From assembly GCF_900168255.1 (NCBI RefSeq), contig NZ_LT799838.1, forward strand, positions 1,674,001 to 1,738,000: a DNA stretch of 64,000 bases, read 5' to 3'. The notes beneath the pieces were generated by a model. It saw only the letters and a program-made list of their open reading frames with translations. It did not search any database and was not told where the DNA came from. Below, one piece after another: positions 18,785 through 28,812 of this stretch; the stretch's first letter is position 1; the number at the start of each line of letters is the position of its first letter. Origin of the DNA: Psychrobacter sp. DAB_AL43B (GTDB taxonomy: Bacteria; Pseudomonadota; Gammaproteobacteria; Pseudomonadales; Moraxellaceae). Both the position numbers and the translations under genes were made by a program.

Positions 18785-21700
18785 CTAGGCACTTGGGCTA
18801 CCAAACATCTCGTCTAATGCTTTAACCAGCTCAAACGGTATCTGCCATTGGATACGTCCATAGTTCTGCGCACCTTTTGAGTCGATACCACGCAAAAACA
18901 CATATTCTACTGCGCCTAAATATTGCGTCTCATTACCTTCATAATTAGGTAGACGCAAGCGCAAAAATCGATGGAGTGCCACCTGATAGATAGCGGCCTG
19001 TAACCAGTAGCCTGCTTTATTCATAGCAGCACTTAGACCTTCATCATTATAATTGCTTAGGCTATCCCCTAAATAGTTACTTTTATAATCAACCACATAG
19101 TACTTGCCAGCACATTCATATACGAGGTCAATCTCACCGCGTAGGTAACGATAAATATAATTAGAATACTGGGTGGTCAGCTCAATGTGCTTTTCTGGTT
19201 CATCGGGTAAATACTGGCTAAAAACACGGTTAATATGCTCAGGTGTGAAGTCTTCTGACAATCCCATGTTAAAGCCAAGCTCCGCAATACGCTGCTTAAC
19301 TGGTATGTCCTGTAAAGGCTGACCAGATGCCAATAACGGTGCGGCTAATACGTCTGCCACCCATGCCATCAACTCATTATGAGCGACACCTAGCTGGTTA
19401 GCCTCAGCTGATTCAATAGTCTCTGTATTCAGCTCTGAAGGCGATTCGAAAGGAACTGCTTTGTCTTGCTGTAAGCGCTGTTGAGAGGTGGCGCTAGCAT
19501 AGCTAATTGGCAGCTGATATTGACGAATGCTTTGATCAATGATGGCTGACCATTTACTACTGTCTGTAAAATCTATTTTTTCAAAAATCTCATGCAAAAA
19601 CGTACCAGCATTGGCACCTTTTACAAAGCGAAAACGAATATCATCGCTGGTGATTGAATTGCTGCTATAGCTACTATCGACATTTTGCATATCTTGTTGA
19701 TTTTCAATGGCACTTAGAGTTTTAGCAGACAGATTGATACTATCTGTCAAATCTAAATCATCTTCTACCCCATCATCAAAAACAGCCAACGCTTTACTTT
19801 GTTCGCTCAGCTGACGCGATAATGCGGTAAAACTGGTTTTAGCCCAGCCTTTAAACGAGTTTCGTTGTATTTGCGCATAGGCATGTTGATAATCGATACG
19901 TAGTGCGGTATCAGAAGTAGAGATAGACTCAGTATTATCAATTCCTTGGGAAGTCTTGCTCGTATTAATAACTGCTTCAGCGCTTAGCTCAATTGCAGCA
20001 TACTCTAGCCAGCCTATATAAGGCTGTAATCGCTCTGGCAATGCAAACTTTTGGTCTGAGCAGCTTAGCCACTTTAAGACAGGCTTATATTCGAAGCTTG
20101 TCTTAGTTTTAGTATCCGCTAGTACAATATATAGCTGCTCACTCGCACGAGTAAAGGCAACGTAGCCAAGTCTTCTGAGTTCTTCATAGTTTTCCGTCGT
20201 TTCAAATTGTGCATAATAGTCTGTGGCTGTTTCACCCTTAGCAGATTTACTATGCGGCTTGCCTTTACTGGCGGATAGGCGACGCTCCGTCTTATTGTCC
20301 TCAATATCATGGTCATATAGAAATAGATTATGATCGCTACGACCGCCTGCTTTGGGACTAGCGCTATCCATACCAACGACATAGACAATTGGAAACTCTA
20401 GACCTTTGGATTTATGAATAGTCATCAGCTGTACACCTGACTCTGTTGGCAGTGGCTGCTGCTGCGCCCACTCAGGCGTACGGCTACTATTCATGTTTTT
20501 CTTATACCATGCTAGTAGCTCATGCTCACCGACATGCATACCGTGTTGTGCCAAAATATCGAGCAGGTGACGCAAATCCATCAAATAGCGCGCACCATCT
20601 TCTAAGTCAGCAAGACCCACCCATACGTTTTGGCTCTTTGTTTGTTGACCATATTGCTGAGAGTTTCGGCTCACCATAGGGTTACGACCAAACAGATAGT
20701 GCAGCGCTGACAAAATACCATTGTGCTGCCAGTATGACGCTGCAGTCTTCAAATACAGTAGGAAATCTTGATAGCGCTGTTTTAGCGCTGCTTGCTCGGT
20801 ATCCTCATAACCGTGCTCTATACCCGATTGGTCAGAATTGTCTTCATCCTCATCTAGCATCAGCGCTTGTACATCAGTAAGGCTCAACTGATAAAAATTG
20901 CTGGTCAACACACGATTAACGATGTCACGCCGATGTGGTCGTAGCATCGCCTCTAATAAAGCTGCCAAGTCAGCGGCGATAGGCGTATCAAAAACGTTTT
21001 TTTCTGCGGTTTCAAGTGTCGGCACACCAAGCTTACTGAGCATATCCTCGACTTGCTTGAGCTCCTTCTTACGTCGACCCAGTACCCCAATATCGTTTGG
21101 TTTGATGGGACGACCTTCGATAGTTTGCTGACTTGCCAGCAGTGCCGCTATATGTAGCGCGGTTAGCTCGCAAGCATTATACTTAGCTTGTGTATCATAA
21201 GGCAGGTGAATCACACTGACAGGACTACTCGATAAAACAGCAGCATTGTCTGGCTGCTCTTTCGTTTGATGTCCTGTTTCGTCCTCTACTGGCAGTTGCC
21301 ATGAAAGGCGAGCGTTGGTATTTGCCGCCGTTATATGCTGGTAGTAGATGCTCTTACCCAGCTGCGCCAATTGGCTAGCCTGATCTACACCAAAGTCTTG
21401 TGAGTCTGATACCGGACTTGGTCTACCAAACCAGTGGTTCAATGCGGTAATCAAGCGCTCATTAGAGCGTCGATTGACATCAAGGCTCATAATCTTATCT
21501 TTATCAAACTTAGCTTTCATGGCATTATAATTGGCGACGTCTCCACCGCGAAAGCCATAAATCGCTTGTTTAGGATCGCCTACTAACAGTAGAAAGCCGC
21601 GATTACGATTTTGGTTGTCGTTATCGGTATTTTTGGCCAGATAAATGCGCTCAATCATACGCGCCTGTTCACCATTGATATCTTGTGACTCATCAATCAA

Positions 21701-23230
21701 TGCCACCGGATAATGATGGCGAATATAACGCGCCAGCCGCTCACCTTGTTTGCCTGATAAAGCTTGATTTAAGCGCACCATTTGCAAGGCAAAAGTAGTC
21801 TCGCGCCGTGCTTCTAATATCGATGGCAGTTTTTGCCGTACTTTTAGCGCGATATCACGATTTAAATTCTCAACCAGTGATTTTAAATATAAATTAATCT
21901 GTTCGGTATAATTGCGTAATGATGCTAATAATTGTATACCTTTAAAATTAGCAAGAATTTGGCGCTGTTCATCAAATTTCTTTTTGAAAAGATTTCCGCC
22001 ATTTTCTTCACTCAGAAAAACATCAGACACTAAACCATAAAAGCTTTCAGAATCAGTATCTAGATTTGCGAAAAACGCACCTTCGTATTGGTAAACTAAT
22101 CTCTGAATATTAACAATAGAGTGTATGGTTTTACCAAATTTACCACCTTTTTTTAGCCCTTTTTCAATACCGAACTCTATATCAAAATACGGCTCTAACT
22201 CTTTTAAGTCACAATTTTTAAAATTATTTAATGCCTGCTGATAAGCAACAAAGTCTATCTCCTCACCCATCTCAACATTTTCAATCGGTGTCGAGATAAA
22301 CTGGAGTGACTTTTGGGCGACACCAATATGGTCGGCAGGTGACGTTAGCTTCTTAGTATGCTGTAGTAGCTGATAAGTCTCAGGCTGCTGGTTATACAAG
22401 TAGCTATGATGCGCACGTACCGCATCATGGATGATACTTTCTATCACTATCTGTTCTTGATCACTGATTTGTATGCCTTGCTGATGGCCAGTTTCGGCAC
22501 TGTATTCAGACAGCCACTTTTGGGACAAGCTATCCAATGTACCCACGAACAGCTTATCCAGCGTGGTCAACACCAGAGCGCAGCGCCTAAGCGCATCAGC
22601 CAACGGGTAATCTTCGGTATGATCTAATAAGAACTCGAGCAAATAGCGGTTGATAGGATCGTCCATAAGATCCTTATTACCTGAGAGCGCAGCCTGATTG
22701 TTAAGCCACTCCAGCCGTTTTTGCTTCTGCTCTGTACTTATTTTTTTATTAGATTCATTAGATTCATTAGCTAGCTTAGAATTTTCATCGCTTTGATCTG
22801 TCTTATCACTAGGTTTTTTGATGCTTTCATTTATTAGCGGTGGGTAAAGAATAGCTCGGAGACTAGAATCAATTTTCAGCCTATTAAACCACTGCAGTAG
22901 CTGATAAAAATCAGTCAAACGCTCATTGATACGCTGGCGCATCTCAGCGGCAGCGGCACGAGTAAAGGTCGTCGCGATAATCTGCTCAGGTGCGCGTTTT
23001 CCTTCAATTAATAAACGCAGAACAATACCCGTTAAAGTCCACGTCTTACCAGTACCAGCTGAAGCTTCTATCAAGTACTTACCGTTTAACTTGATACGAA
23101 TCGCAGGCGGTTCTTCTGGCTTATTAGCGGTCTTGTCAGCTATGTTGTCAACAAGACCTTCAGGTAAAATCTGGCTATAATCATGACCGACATCATCAAA
23201 ACCATTACCAGCATTATTATATTGATCCAT
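18785..23230 (-). CDS. recB: Exodeoxyribonuclease V beta subunit RecB
   Basis: RecB carries the 3'-5' SF1A helicase and the only nuclease site of RecBCD. The 1481-residue protein has Walker A EASAGTGKT at about residues 53-61, VALIDESQDINGEQ (Walker B), LLVGDPKQAIYGFRGGD, and LMTIHKSKGLEFPIVYV. The C-terminal nuclease domain includes GEIDLVYECAGKYYVVDYKS near residues 1362-1380, with the metal-binding D and the catalytic D-x-K. It is about 300 residues longer than E. coli RecB (1180). The extra length is in polar inserts, such as a lysine/serine/asparagine-rich stretch near residues 135-170. One 10-mer CTTAGGCTAT lies just after the nuclease motif. Confidence 0.95.
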   Translation of the reverse strand: MDQYNNAGNGFDDVGHDYSQILPEGLVDNIADKTANKPEEPPAIRIKLNGKYLIEASAGTGKTWTLTGIVLRLLIEGKRAPEQIIATTFTRAAAAEMRQRINERLTDFYQLLQWFNRLKIDSSLRAILYPPLINESIKKPSDKTDQSDENSKLANESNESNKKISTEQKQKRLEWLNNQAALSGNKDLMDDPINRYLLEFLLDHTEDYPLADALRRCALVLTTLDKLFVGTLDSLSQKWLSEYSAETGHQQGIQISDQEQIVIESIIHDAVRAHHSYLYNQQPETYQLLQHTKKLTSPADHIGVAQKSLQFISTPIENVEMGEEIDFVAYQQALNNFKNCDLKELEPYFDIEFGIEKGLKKGGKFGKTIHSIVNIQRLVYQYEGAFFANLDTDSESFYGLVSDVFLSEENGGNLFKKKFDEQRQILANFKGIQLLASLRNYTEQINLYLKSLVENLNRDIALKVRQKLPSILEARRETTFALQMVRLNQALSGKQGERLARYIRHHYPVALIDESQDINGEQARMIERIYLAKNTDNDNQNRNRGFLLLVGDPKQAIYGFRGGDVANYNAMKAKFDKDKIMSLDVNRRSNERLITALNHWFGRPSPVSDSQDFGVDQASQLAQLGKSIYYQHITAANTNARLSWQLPVEDETGHQTKEQPDNAAVLSSSPVSVIHLPYDTQAKYNACELTALHIAALLASQQTIEGRPIKPNDIGVLGRRKKELKQVEDMLSKLGVPTLETAEKNVFDTPIAADLAALLEAMLRPHRRDIVNRVLTSNFYQLSLTDVQALMLDEDEDNSDQSGIEHGYEDTEQAALKQRYQDFLLYLKTAASYWQHNGILSALHYLFGRNPMVSRNSQQYGQQTKSQNVWVGLADLEDGARYLMDLRHLLDILAQHGMHVGEHELLAWYKKNMNSSRTPEWAQQQPLPTESGVQLMTIHKSKGLEFPIVYVVGMDSASPKAGGRSDHNLFLYDHDIEDNKTERRLSASKGKPHSKSAKGETATDYYAQFETTENYEELRRLGYVAFTRASEQLYIVLADTKTKTSFEYKPVLKWLSCSDQKFALPERLQPYIGWLEYAAIELSAEAVINTSKTSQGIDNTESISTSDTALRIDYQHAYAQIQRNSFKGWAKTSFTALSRQLSEQSKALAVFDDGVEDDLDLTDSINLSAKTLSAIENQQDMQNVDSSYSSNSITSDDIRFRFVKGANAGTFLHEIFEKIDFTDSSKWSAIIDQSIRQYQLPISYASATSQQRLQQDKAVPFESPSELNTETIESAEANQLGVAHNELMAWVADVLAAPLLASGQPLQDIPVKQRIAELGFNMGLSEDFTPEHINRVFSQYLPDEPEKHIELTTQYSNYIYRYLRGEIDLVYECAGKYYVVDYKSNYLGDSLSNYNDEGLSAAMNKAGYWLQAAIYQVALHRFLRLRLPNYEGNETQYLGAVEYVFLRGIDSKGAQNYGRIQWQIPFELVKALDEMFGSPSA

Positions 23231-23306
23231 AAAAAATCACTTGTTCAAATTCGTACGGTGTCGTACGGTGAAAATCATTATTATTTGTTATTTAGCATCA
23301 ATAGCC

Positions 23307-26300
23307 TTACAGCGCTATTAAAGCTTTATCCATCGCCCCAAATAAAGGCTGCGCTAATACAGGCAAGGCGTCCTTTAACTTGGCAAAGGCATCTTGTTTA
23401 TAAAGAATATATTGCCATAGCTCATGCTGTGAGCAGCTGTCATAGATAGTATCGCTGTTATAAGTTGGCCATAACCAGCTTTCAAAATCACTGTGCTTGG
23501 GTTGATAATCGGGTTCTTTGCTCAGTTTATGTAAATAATTAAGCGCATACACCGGTAATAGGATTATTGGTGTACTAGCGGCAACTTGTGCAAATCTGAT
23601 CCATTTGATTAGCTCTGCCAGCGCATCGTTATAAGCGATTGGTGCAAGCTCAAAGGTACTGTCATTTTTAGAGAATTTATACTCATCACTCCCTTTATTA
23701 AAGCGCCAGATACTTCTACCGTCACCAGCAGCCACTTGCGCATCAGTGGTACGCCTTGCGACCTGCCAATAAATATGCGCCAACCAAAAACGCAGTAAAT
23801 ACTGTGTCCGCGCACTATTGGGTAATATATTTAACCACAGCTCAGGTGAGGATGACTCAGCTAACGACTTGTCTGAGCTTTGAGTGACAATATTAGCGAC
23901 AACTGGCACCACGCCTTTAATCTGCAATTGACCTTGAAGGTTTATATCAGGGGTATCAACCGTAATCATGGTCTCAGCACAAGGAGTTAGCAGAGCACTA
24001 GCATTTTTACTGGCTTGATCACGAGCACTGTCATTAGTGTGGCAATGAGTATCAATACCCAATGCTGCTAACTGTTCCACGAACTCCTGACATTGCTGCT
24101 GTAGCTTAAGCTGCTGATATTGCAGCGTTGATTGCCGTGCCACACCTGCTGGCATGATGGGATCGTATAGCAAATTGCTTATGCATTTAGTAGCTTGGTT
24201 GCTCGCGCTGGTATTATTAATATCGATATCTTTATTTAACTCATCAAGTAGCTGCGCATTCACCTGATAGGCACTTAAACCAGATAACGACAAAGGCTCT
24301 TGGTGTGCCATCTCATCCTCAGCTAATACAACATGTACTTGCTGCTCTCGTAAAAAATGCTTGGCAGGGTGACGTACTTGGTAGTACAGATGTTGCATAT
24401 CCACTTGGCTGATATCAAAGCGCTCATCCACGCCTTGCACGGCCTCATTATTCACAGCTTCAATATCTAATAAGCCATTTGATAAATTATTTAATAAAAT
24501 GCGCCGAGCAATATTGGTATAGTCTTCCTTGCTAGGCAGATTAACTTTAACAGGATTTAAATGAGGGTCGTTTTGAGAATGCAAGCGCTCAAAGACCTCG
24601 TGCCAAACTCGCGCTGGTGCATTGGTGCTTTGCTGGTACAGCTTTTCTTTTTGCATGGCACGCGCAAGTAAGTTCATCAGCACTTGTCCATCATCCTGAC
24701 TGGTCATTAAGCTAGCTGAGTCAACGGATTCAGTATTTGACTGCATAAAAATTTCTTGCGCAAATGGTAGCGCGGGATGACGGGTCACTAGCCATTGCTC
24801 GATAAGCTTAGGCAAATAACGCTGCACTTGCGCGGCCAATGCTGATTGGTCATCACTATCAACATCACTATCAACACTCATCAACGATTTAGTTTTAATC
24901 TGCTCAGTTTTTAAAGGATCCCACTGCCACTGCACTTCACCTTGTAGGAACTGCAATAACTCACTTACCGGATTGGCTGGCAGATGCTCATGAGTATCGG
25001 TGAGACGCTGACCATTATAAAAAATCCAGCAAGCATTACGAGCACAGAGCAGCGCATCTAAAAACGCGCCATTATCATCATCTTCACTAAATCTATCACC
25101 GCGTCGTGCCAGCCCAGATTTCATCAAGTCATAACGGTTGTCACGGTCACGGTTGGGGAACTCGGACAAATCCATATTGAGCATGACGACCAAGCCAAAC
25201 GGTACGTTACGTAGTGCGCCAAAACGTCCAAAGGTAATCACACCAGTCGGCTCGGCACTGACTTGCTGGCTCTCAAGCTCATCTTCGATACTATCAAGCA
25301 TAAAGCTGAGCTTTAAGGGTAGATTACTAACTTGTGATAACTTTGACTCAACTTGGCTGGCTTCAAGCTGTAGCGACATTGAGGAATGGGAAGCATCATC
25401 TGTCATCGTACTCGACTGGCTATCATTATCAGCATGGTAACGCTGATAATGACGGTTGGCACGCAAACTACTCTTAAAGCCGTTCATGGCATTAAAAATA
25501 GCGCGCATCGGACGCGTTTGATCAAGTGCGCCAAAATACGGATGAATGATATGATTTTCAATATTATTGAGCCAATTCTCAGCATTATGACGAGCTTGAA
25601 ACTCGTAACGGCAATGATGTAATCCACTATACACACGGCATAGTGCTTCAACAATCGCTGCATCCGCCAAACTAATCGCCGACATAGGTATCGTTTTTTC
25701 GGCTAACGTATTATCTTGCCAATGATCAGGATATAAGCAATCACTGATACCAGCTTCAGGCATGACCAAACCTAGCGCTATCTTATCCAGTGCATGGGCA
25801 AAGCTAAACCGGTAATCGTAGTCTTGTGTATCAAGCGTTTGCTGCAAATGCGCTTCATCAAAACCACGTACAAACCCTGCTTGTTCCAATAAGTCACACG
25901 CACGGCTCATCTGCTCATGCGTTAAGCCAAGGCTCTCATACAGTGGTGGCAGCATCAGCCAATCAAATACTTCAGCCGCTTCAAAGCGGGCGCTATCACT
26001 CCCTAATAAGCCATAAAAACCACGTATCGCTTCCCATAGCTGTCGAATGGATTTATCGACGACGCCGGTGACTTTTGCCGGTAGCGTCAGACCGTCCTGC
26101 CCTTCTCCATTGACAAATACTGAATTAATCAGCTCATGATGACGATCGACATCCGGTAGTAATACAACGATATCGGACAAATGACGCGTGCTACCGTCTT
26201 CATTTGACTCGTTTAACCAGCGCCCAATCATGCCGCGTAATACTTCAAGTTGACGTTGAAGGTTATGGCAGGAGTGAATACTTAGGCTATTATCATATTG

Positions 26301-27683
26301 CGACAATTGCCATTGGCGTGATTGCTCGTAGCGTTTGCCTTTTAGGGTGACGTCGCTATACCATAAATCAGAATCATTATTTTCACTTAGGCTATTTTCC
26401 TCACTGACGTCATTATTACTCGAATCCATTTGCATTTGCTTACTAAGCGCAGCACTTAATCTTCCAGCGGTGGTTTGCGGCGTGGCGCTCTCATCCAGCA
26501 TCAACACATCTTGCTGTAAATTCGCCAGCAAACTTAGCGGGTGCTCGGATTCTGATTCTGTTTCAGGTATTTGCTGATAACCAACATCAAATTTATCTTG
26601 CCAATTTAACTTAAAGCCATTTTTATCTTCATTACCAGATAAACTTGCCAGCATGGCAAAGGTCTCACGCGACTGCTTCCCCAAGCGTGACAATAGCGTA
26701 TGGCCGTAATCACGTAAAAACACGCTTTCAGGGTTAATCACTTGCTGACGCTGTAGCCACTGTTTGTCAACAATATCCGCCCAAAACAACTGCGATGGAT
26801 TGTAATGTAATAAGGTGATATCAAGGTATGTCGATAAACGCTGTAAAAAATTAAGCTCATTTTGTGGTAATTGCTGAATGGTGAAAATATGCAGTTGCGT
26901 TGGTAATATCGCTTGGATATCTACACCGCTCTCGGCTTTATCTTGCGCCATAATCTGCCAAAATCGTGCCTCAATAGACGCGCGATGCTCGTATACTGAG
27001 GCAAATAACAAACGCCATAAATGTCGCTGGGCAAACTCCAGCTCCGTATAATGCGCAACCAACCACTCAGGTGTCTTGCCAGCATGCTTATCGAATTCTA
27101 GCGTCAGCTTATCTTTTTCAGCCACGAGCAACTCTACATCGACAGGCTTATTATCAGACCATAGTGTTAACCAGTCCTCACGATGAGTCAGATAACGACT
27201 AAATACCCGCGAAAAATCCGTCGCCAACGACCATAGCCGTATGTCTTGCTGACTGCGATCTGCTTCTTCATCCAATAACGCTGATAGCAGCGGATACAAA
27301 GGATGCTTATCATCTGCCATAATCTGTGCTTGGTAATAAGTAAAGTAACCAAATAGACGCCATTGCATCACCGCGCCGGTTAACACTGCCACTTCTGGCA
27401 CCGTCACAATCTCTTGCGTTCGCTGATTGGACTCTAACCAGACATTGTGCTCAGCCAAGACCTTTTGCATCAACGTCCATTGATACTGTCCCCAAAACTT
27501 AGTCGTAACTAAAGTACTGATGCCCGCCTGACTGGCAATCGACTTATCCAGCCAATCACCCAGCACCATCGATGGCACGATGACAATGAACTCTTCAAAG
27601 ATAGGTAGGTTTTTAGACTGATAAGCGTCAAGTAATTGCTCAACTAAGCGTTCGGTACGGTGCGACTGAATAATGGTAAACAT
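23307..27683 (-). CDS. recC: Exodeoxyribonuclease V gamma subunit RecC
   Basis: RecC is the scaffold that splits the DNA strands and reads Chi. The 1458-residue protein starts MFTIIQSHRTERLVEQLLDA, typical of RecC, and has SIHSCHNLQRQLEVLRGMI and VVMLNMDLSEFPNRDRDNRYDLM with FSEDDDNGAFLDALLCARN, which are conserved RecC blocks. Helicase catalytic residues are absent, as expected for RecC. It is over 300 residues longer than the E. coli protein (1122). Serine/aspartate-rich insertions near residues 425-445 and 785-810 contribute. Two copies of the 10-mer CTTAGGCTAT are inside it. It is the first gene of the leftward recCBD set. Confidence 0.93.
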   Translation of the reverse strand: MFTIIQSHRTERLVEQLLDAYQSKNLPIFEEFIVIVPSMVLGDWLDKSIASQAGISTLVTTKFWGQYQWTLMQKVLAEHNVWLESNQRTQEIVTVPEVAVLTGAVMQWRLFGYFTYYQAQIMADDKHPLYPLLSALLDEEADRSQQDIRLWSLATDFSRVFSRYLTHREDWLTLWSDNKPVDVELLVAEKDKLTLEFDKHAGKTPEWLVAHYTELEFAQRHLWRLLFASVYEHRASIEARFWQIMAQDKAESGVDIQAILPTQLHIFTIQQLPQNELNFLQRLSTYLDITLLHYNPSQLFWADIVDKQWLQRQQVINPESVFLRDYGHTLLSRLGKQSRETFAMLASLSGNEDKNGFKLNWQDKFDVGYQQIPETESESEHPLSLLANLQQDVLMLDESATPQTTAGRLSAALSKQMQMDSSNNDVSEENSLSENNDSDLWYSDVTLKGKRYEQSRQWQLSQYDNSLSIHSCHNLQRQLEVLRGMIGRWLNESNEDGSTRHLSDIVVLLPDVDRHHELINSVFVNGEGQDGLTLPAKVTGVVDKSIRQLWEAIRGFYGLLGSDSARFEAAEVFDWLMLPPLYESLGLTHEQMSRACDLLEQAGFVRGFDEAHLQQTLDTQDYDYRFSFAHALDKIALGLVMPEAGISDCLYPDHWQDNTLAEKTIPMSAISLADAAIVEALCRVYSGLHHCRYEFQARHNAENWLNNIENHIIHPYFGALDQTRPMRAIFNAMNGFKSSLRANRHYQRYHADNDSQSSTMTDDASHSSMSLQLEASQVESKLSQVSNLPLKLSFMLDSIEDELESQQVSAEPTGVITFGRFGALRNVPFGLVVMLNMDLSEFPNRDRDNRYDLMKSGLARRGDRFSEDDDNGAFLDALLCARNACWIFYNGQRLTDTHEHLPANPVSELLQFLQGEVQWQWDPLKTEQIKTKSLMSVDSDVDSDDQSALAAQVQRYLPKLIEQWLVTRHPALPFAQEIFMQSNTESVDSASLMTSQDDGQVLMNLLARAMQKEKLYQQSTNAPARVWHEVFERLHSQNDPHLNPVKVNLPSKEDYTNIARRILLNNLSNGLLDIEAVNNEAVQGVDERFDISQVDMQHLYYQVRHPAKHFLREQQVHVVLAEDEMAHQEPLSLSGLSAYQVNAQLLDELNKDIDINNTSASNQATKCISNLLYDPIMPAGVARQSTLQYQQLKLQQQCQEFVEQLAALGIDTHCHTNDSARDQASKNASALLTPCAETMITVDTPDINLQGQLQIKGVVPVVANIVTQSSDKSLAESSSPELWLNILPNSARTQYLLRFWLAHIYWQVARRTTDAQVAAGDGRSIWRFNKGSDEYKFSKNDSTFELAPIAYNDALAELIKWIRFAQVAASTPIILLPVYALNYLHKLSKEPDYQPKHSDFESWLWPTYNSDTIYDSCSQHELWQYILYKQDAFAKLKDALPVLAQPLFGAMDKALIAL

Positions 27684-28237
27684 AGAGGATAGTCTGATTG
27701 GGATAATGGAATAGTAAAGCGAATAAATATTGTTTGAAGACTTTAAGACATAAGCACTGTTATTAAAAATTTAGAGCAAATCGTATCGACGTAGTAAGCG
27801 AGCGAATCTGTTGGTACTAAATTCAAAAGACCATTCATACATATACCCTATAAATAAAGAAGACTATAGAGAACACTGAGCAATCTATGTTTCGCGGTCG
27901 TTACTACAGTGTATTTCTGCTAGCATAATGAGGGTAAATGTCAGATGACAATAATAACTTGCTTCATACCTTTAATAATAACGACCTATCACAATACCAA
28001 CAAGTATAGTGATAGAATGTGCTGATTGTGCTGATTGTGCTGATTGTGCTGATTGTGCTGATTGTCAGTGTGCCATTGATAGGGATCGTTTACCAGTATA
28101 GATACCAGCATTATAATACCTTGCGACAGTCAGTGTCGCGCTTAACCTACTCATAATCATAAAAAAACGGTCATCGCTTTTATCCGACCAACCATTGCAC
28201 CTTTTAACTCTTTTTATTAACGAGATAACTAAATACT
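27684..28237. other. Intergenic region between recC and a divergent unknown gene
   Basis: This 554-base gap has no convincing gene. It must hold the recC promoter and, on the other side, the promoter of the 177-residue gene. The only clear structure is the 9-bp tandem array at 28019-28063. Confidence 0.5.
28019..28063 (+). repeat. Five perfect tandem copies of a 9-bp unit
   Basis: The unit GTGCTGATT is repeated five times without error over 45 bases, about 175 bases upstream of the next gene. Such arrays change copy number by slippage. Confidence 0.95.
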
Positions 28238-28771
28238 ATGCGCTTGCGTCCCATTGATGCCATTTTCGTTGATCCTAAACGACGTTTATACGTTGTATAC
28301 TATCGCGGTGAGCTATGGCAATTGCCACGTATGAAAATTGATGACCGATCTTGGCAGAATAGGCAGCCCTATACTGATAATAGTAGTGCACTCTACCTCA
28401 GTATCCATCAAGCCATAAGCGACCCTGTTCTGGCACAAAAGTTACGCACGTTAAATCTCCCTGTTGCAGTACGTGGCAGTACGTTACCACGCTTTGAAGC
28501 ATGGTGGGAAACACATGGTTTTAAGTGGCTTAAAGATAAGCTGAGTACTGGGCAATCACCATTAGCTGCACATCAAGCAGTAGTGGCAAAAACCATTGAC
28601 AATCAGCCTACTTCCCCTTCAAACTACCCATCTACCCATCCAAACAATGACAACACTACTGGTCATAAAGCTCCTGAACAAAAAGCCATGCCCGTTGCAG
28701 GAGAAGCAACCGATATTTTTGCAGATATGCTGGCGGATTTAGCCGATGAAGTGCTGCATCAACAGCTTTAG
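28238..28771 (+). CDS. Hypothetical protein, 177 residues
   Basis: I do not recognise this family. Residues 1-110 look folded, with MRLRPIDAIFVDPKRRLYVVYYRGELWQLPR and a conserved-looking RFEAWWETHGFKWLKDKL. Residues 115-150 are a proline/asparagine/threonine-rich linker, and the last 25 residues form an acidic amphipathic helix (DIFADMLADLADEVLHQQL). There is no signal peptide or membrane segment. It precedes the ModA-like gene by about 40 bases on the same strand, so the two may be co-expressed. Confidence 0.7.
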   Translation: MRLRPIDAIFVDPKRRLYVVYYRGELWQLPRMKIDDRSWQNRQPYTDNSSALYLSIHQAISDPVLAQKLRTLNLPVAVRGSTLPRFEAWWETHGFKWLKDKLSTGQSPLAAHQAVVAKTIDNQPTSPSNYPSTHPNNDNTTGHKAPEQKAMPVAGEATDIFADMLADLADEVLHQQL

Positions 28772-28812
28772 CTCACATTCAAATAAACCAACAAAAAGAA
28801 GATCGGTACTAT

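Noticed and set aside
23248..23272. Short direct repeat TCGTACGGTG between recC and recB
   Set aside because: Two adjacent 10-base copies only, with no dyad or positional logic. Treated as incidental.
17208..26395. CTTAGGCTAT as the Chi sequence of this organism
   Set aside because: Its location in the recBCD genes is suggestive only by name. Chi words act genome-wide, and the motif was not seen in the other 52 kb. Kept as an unexplained repeat.
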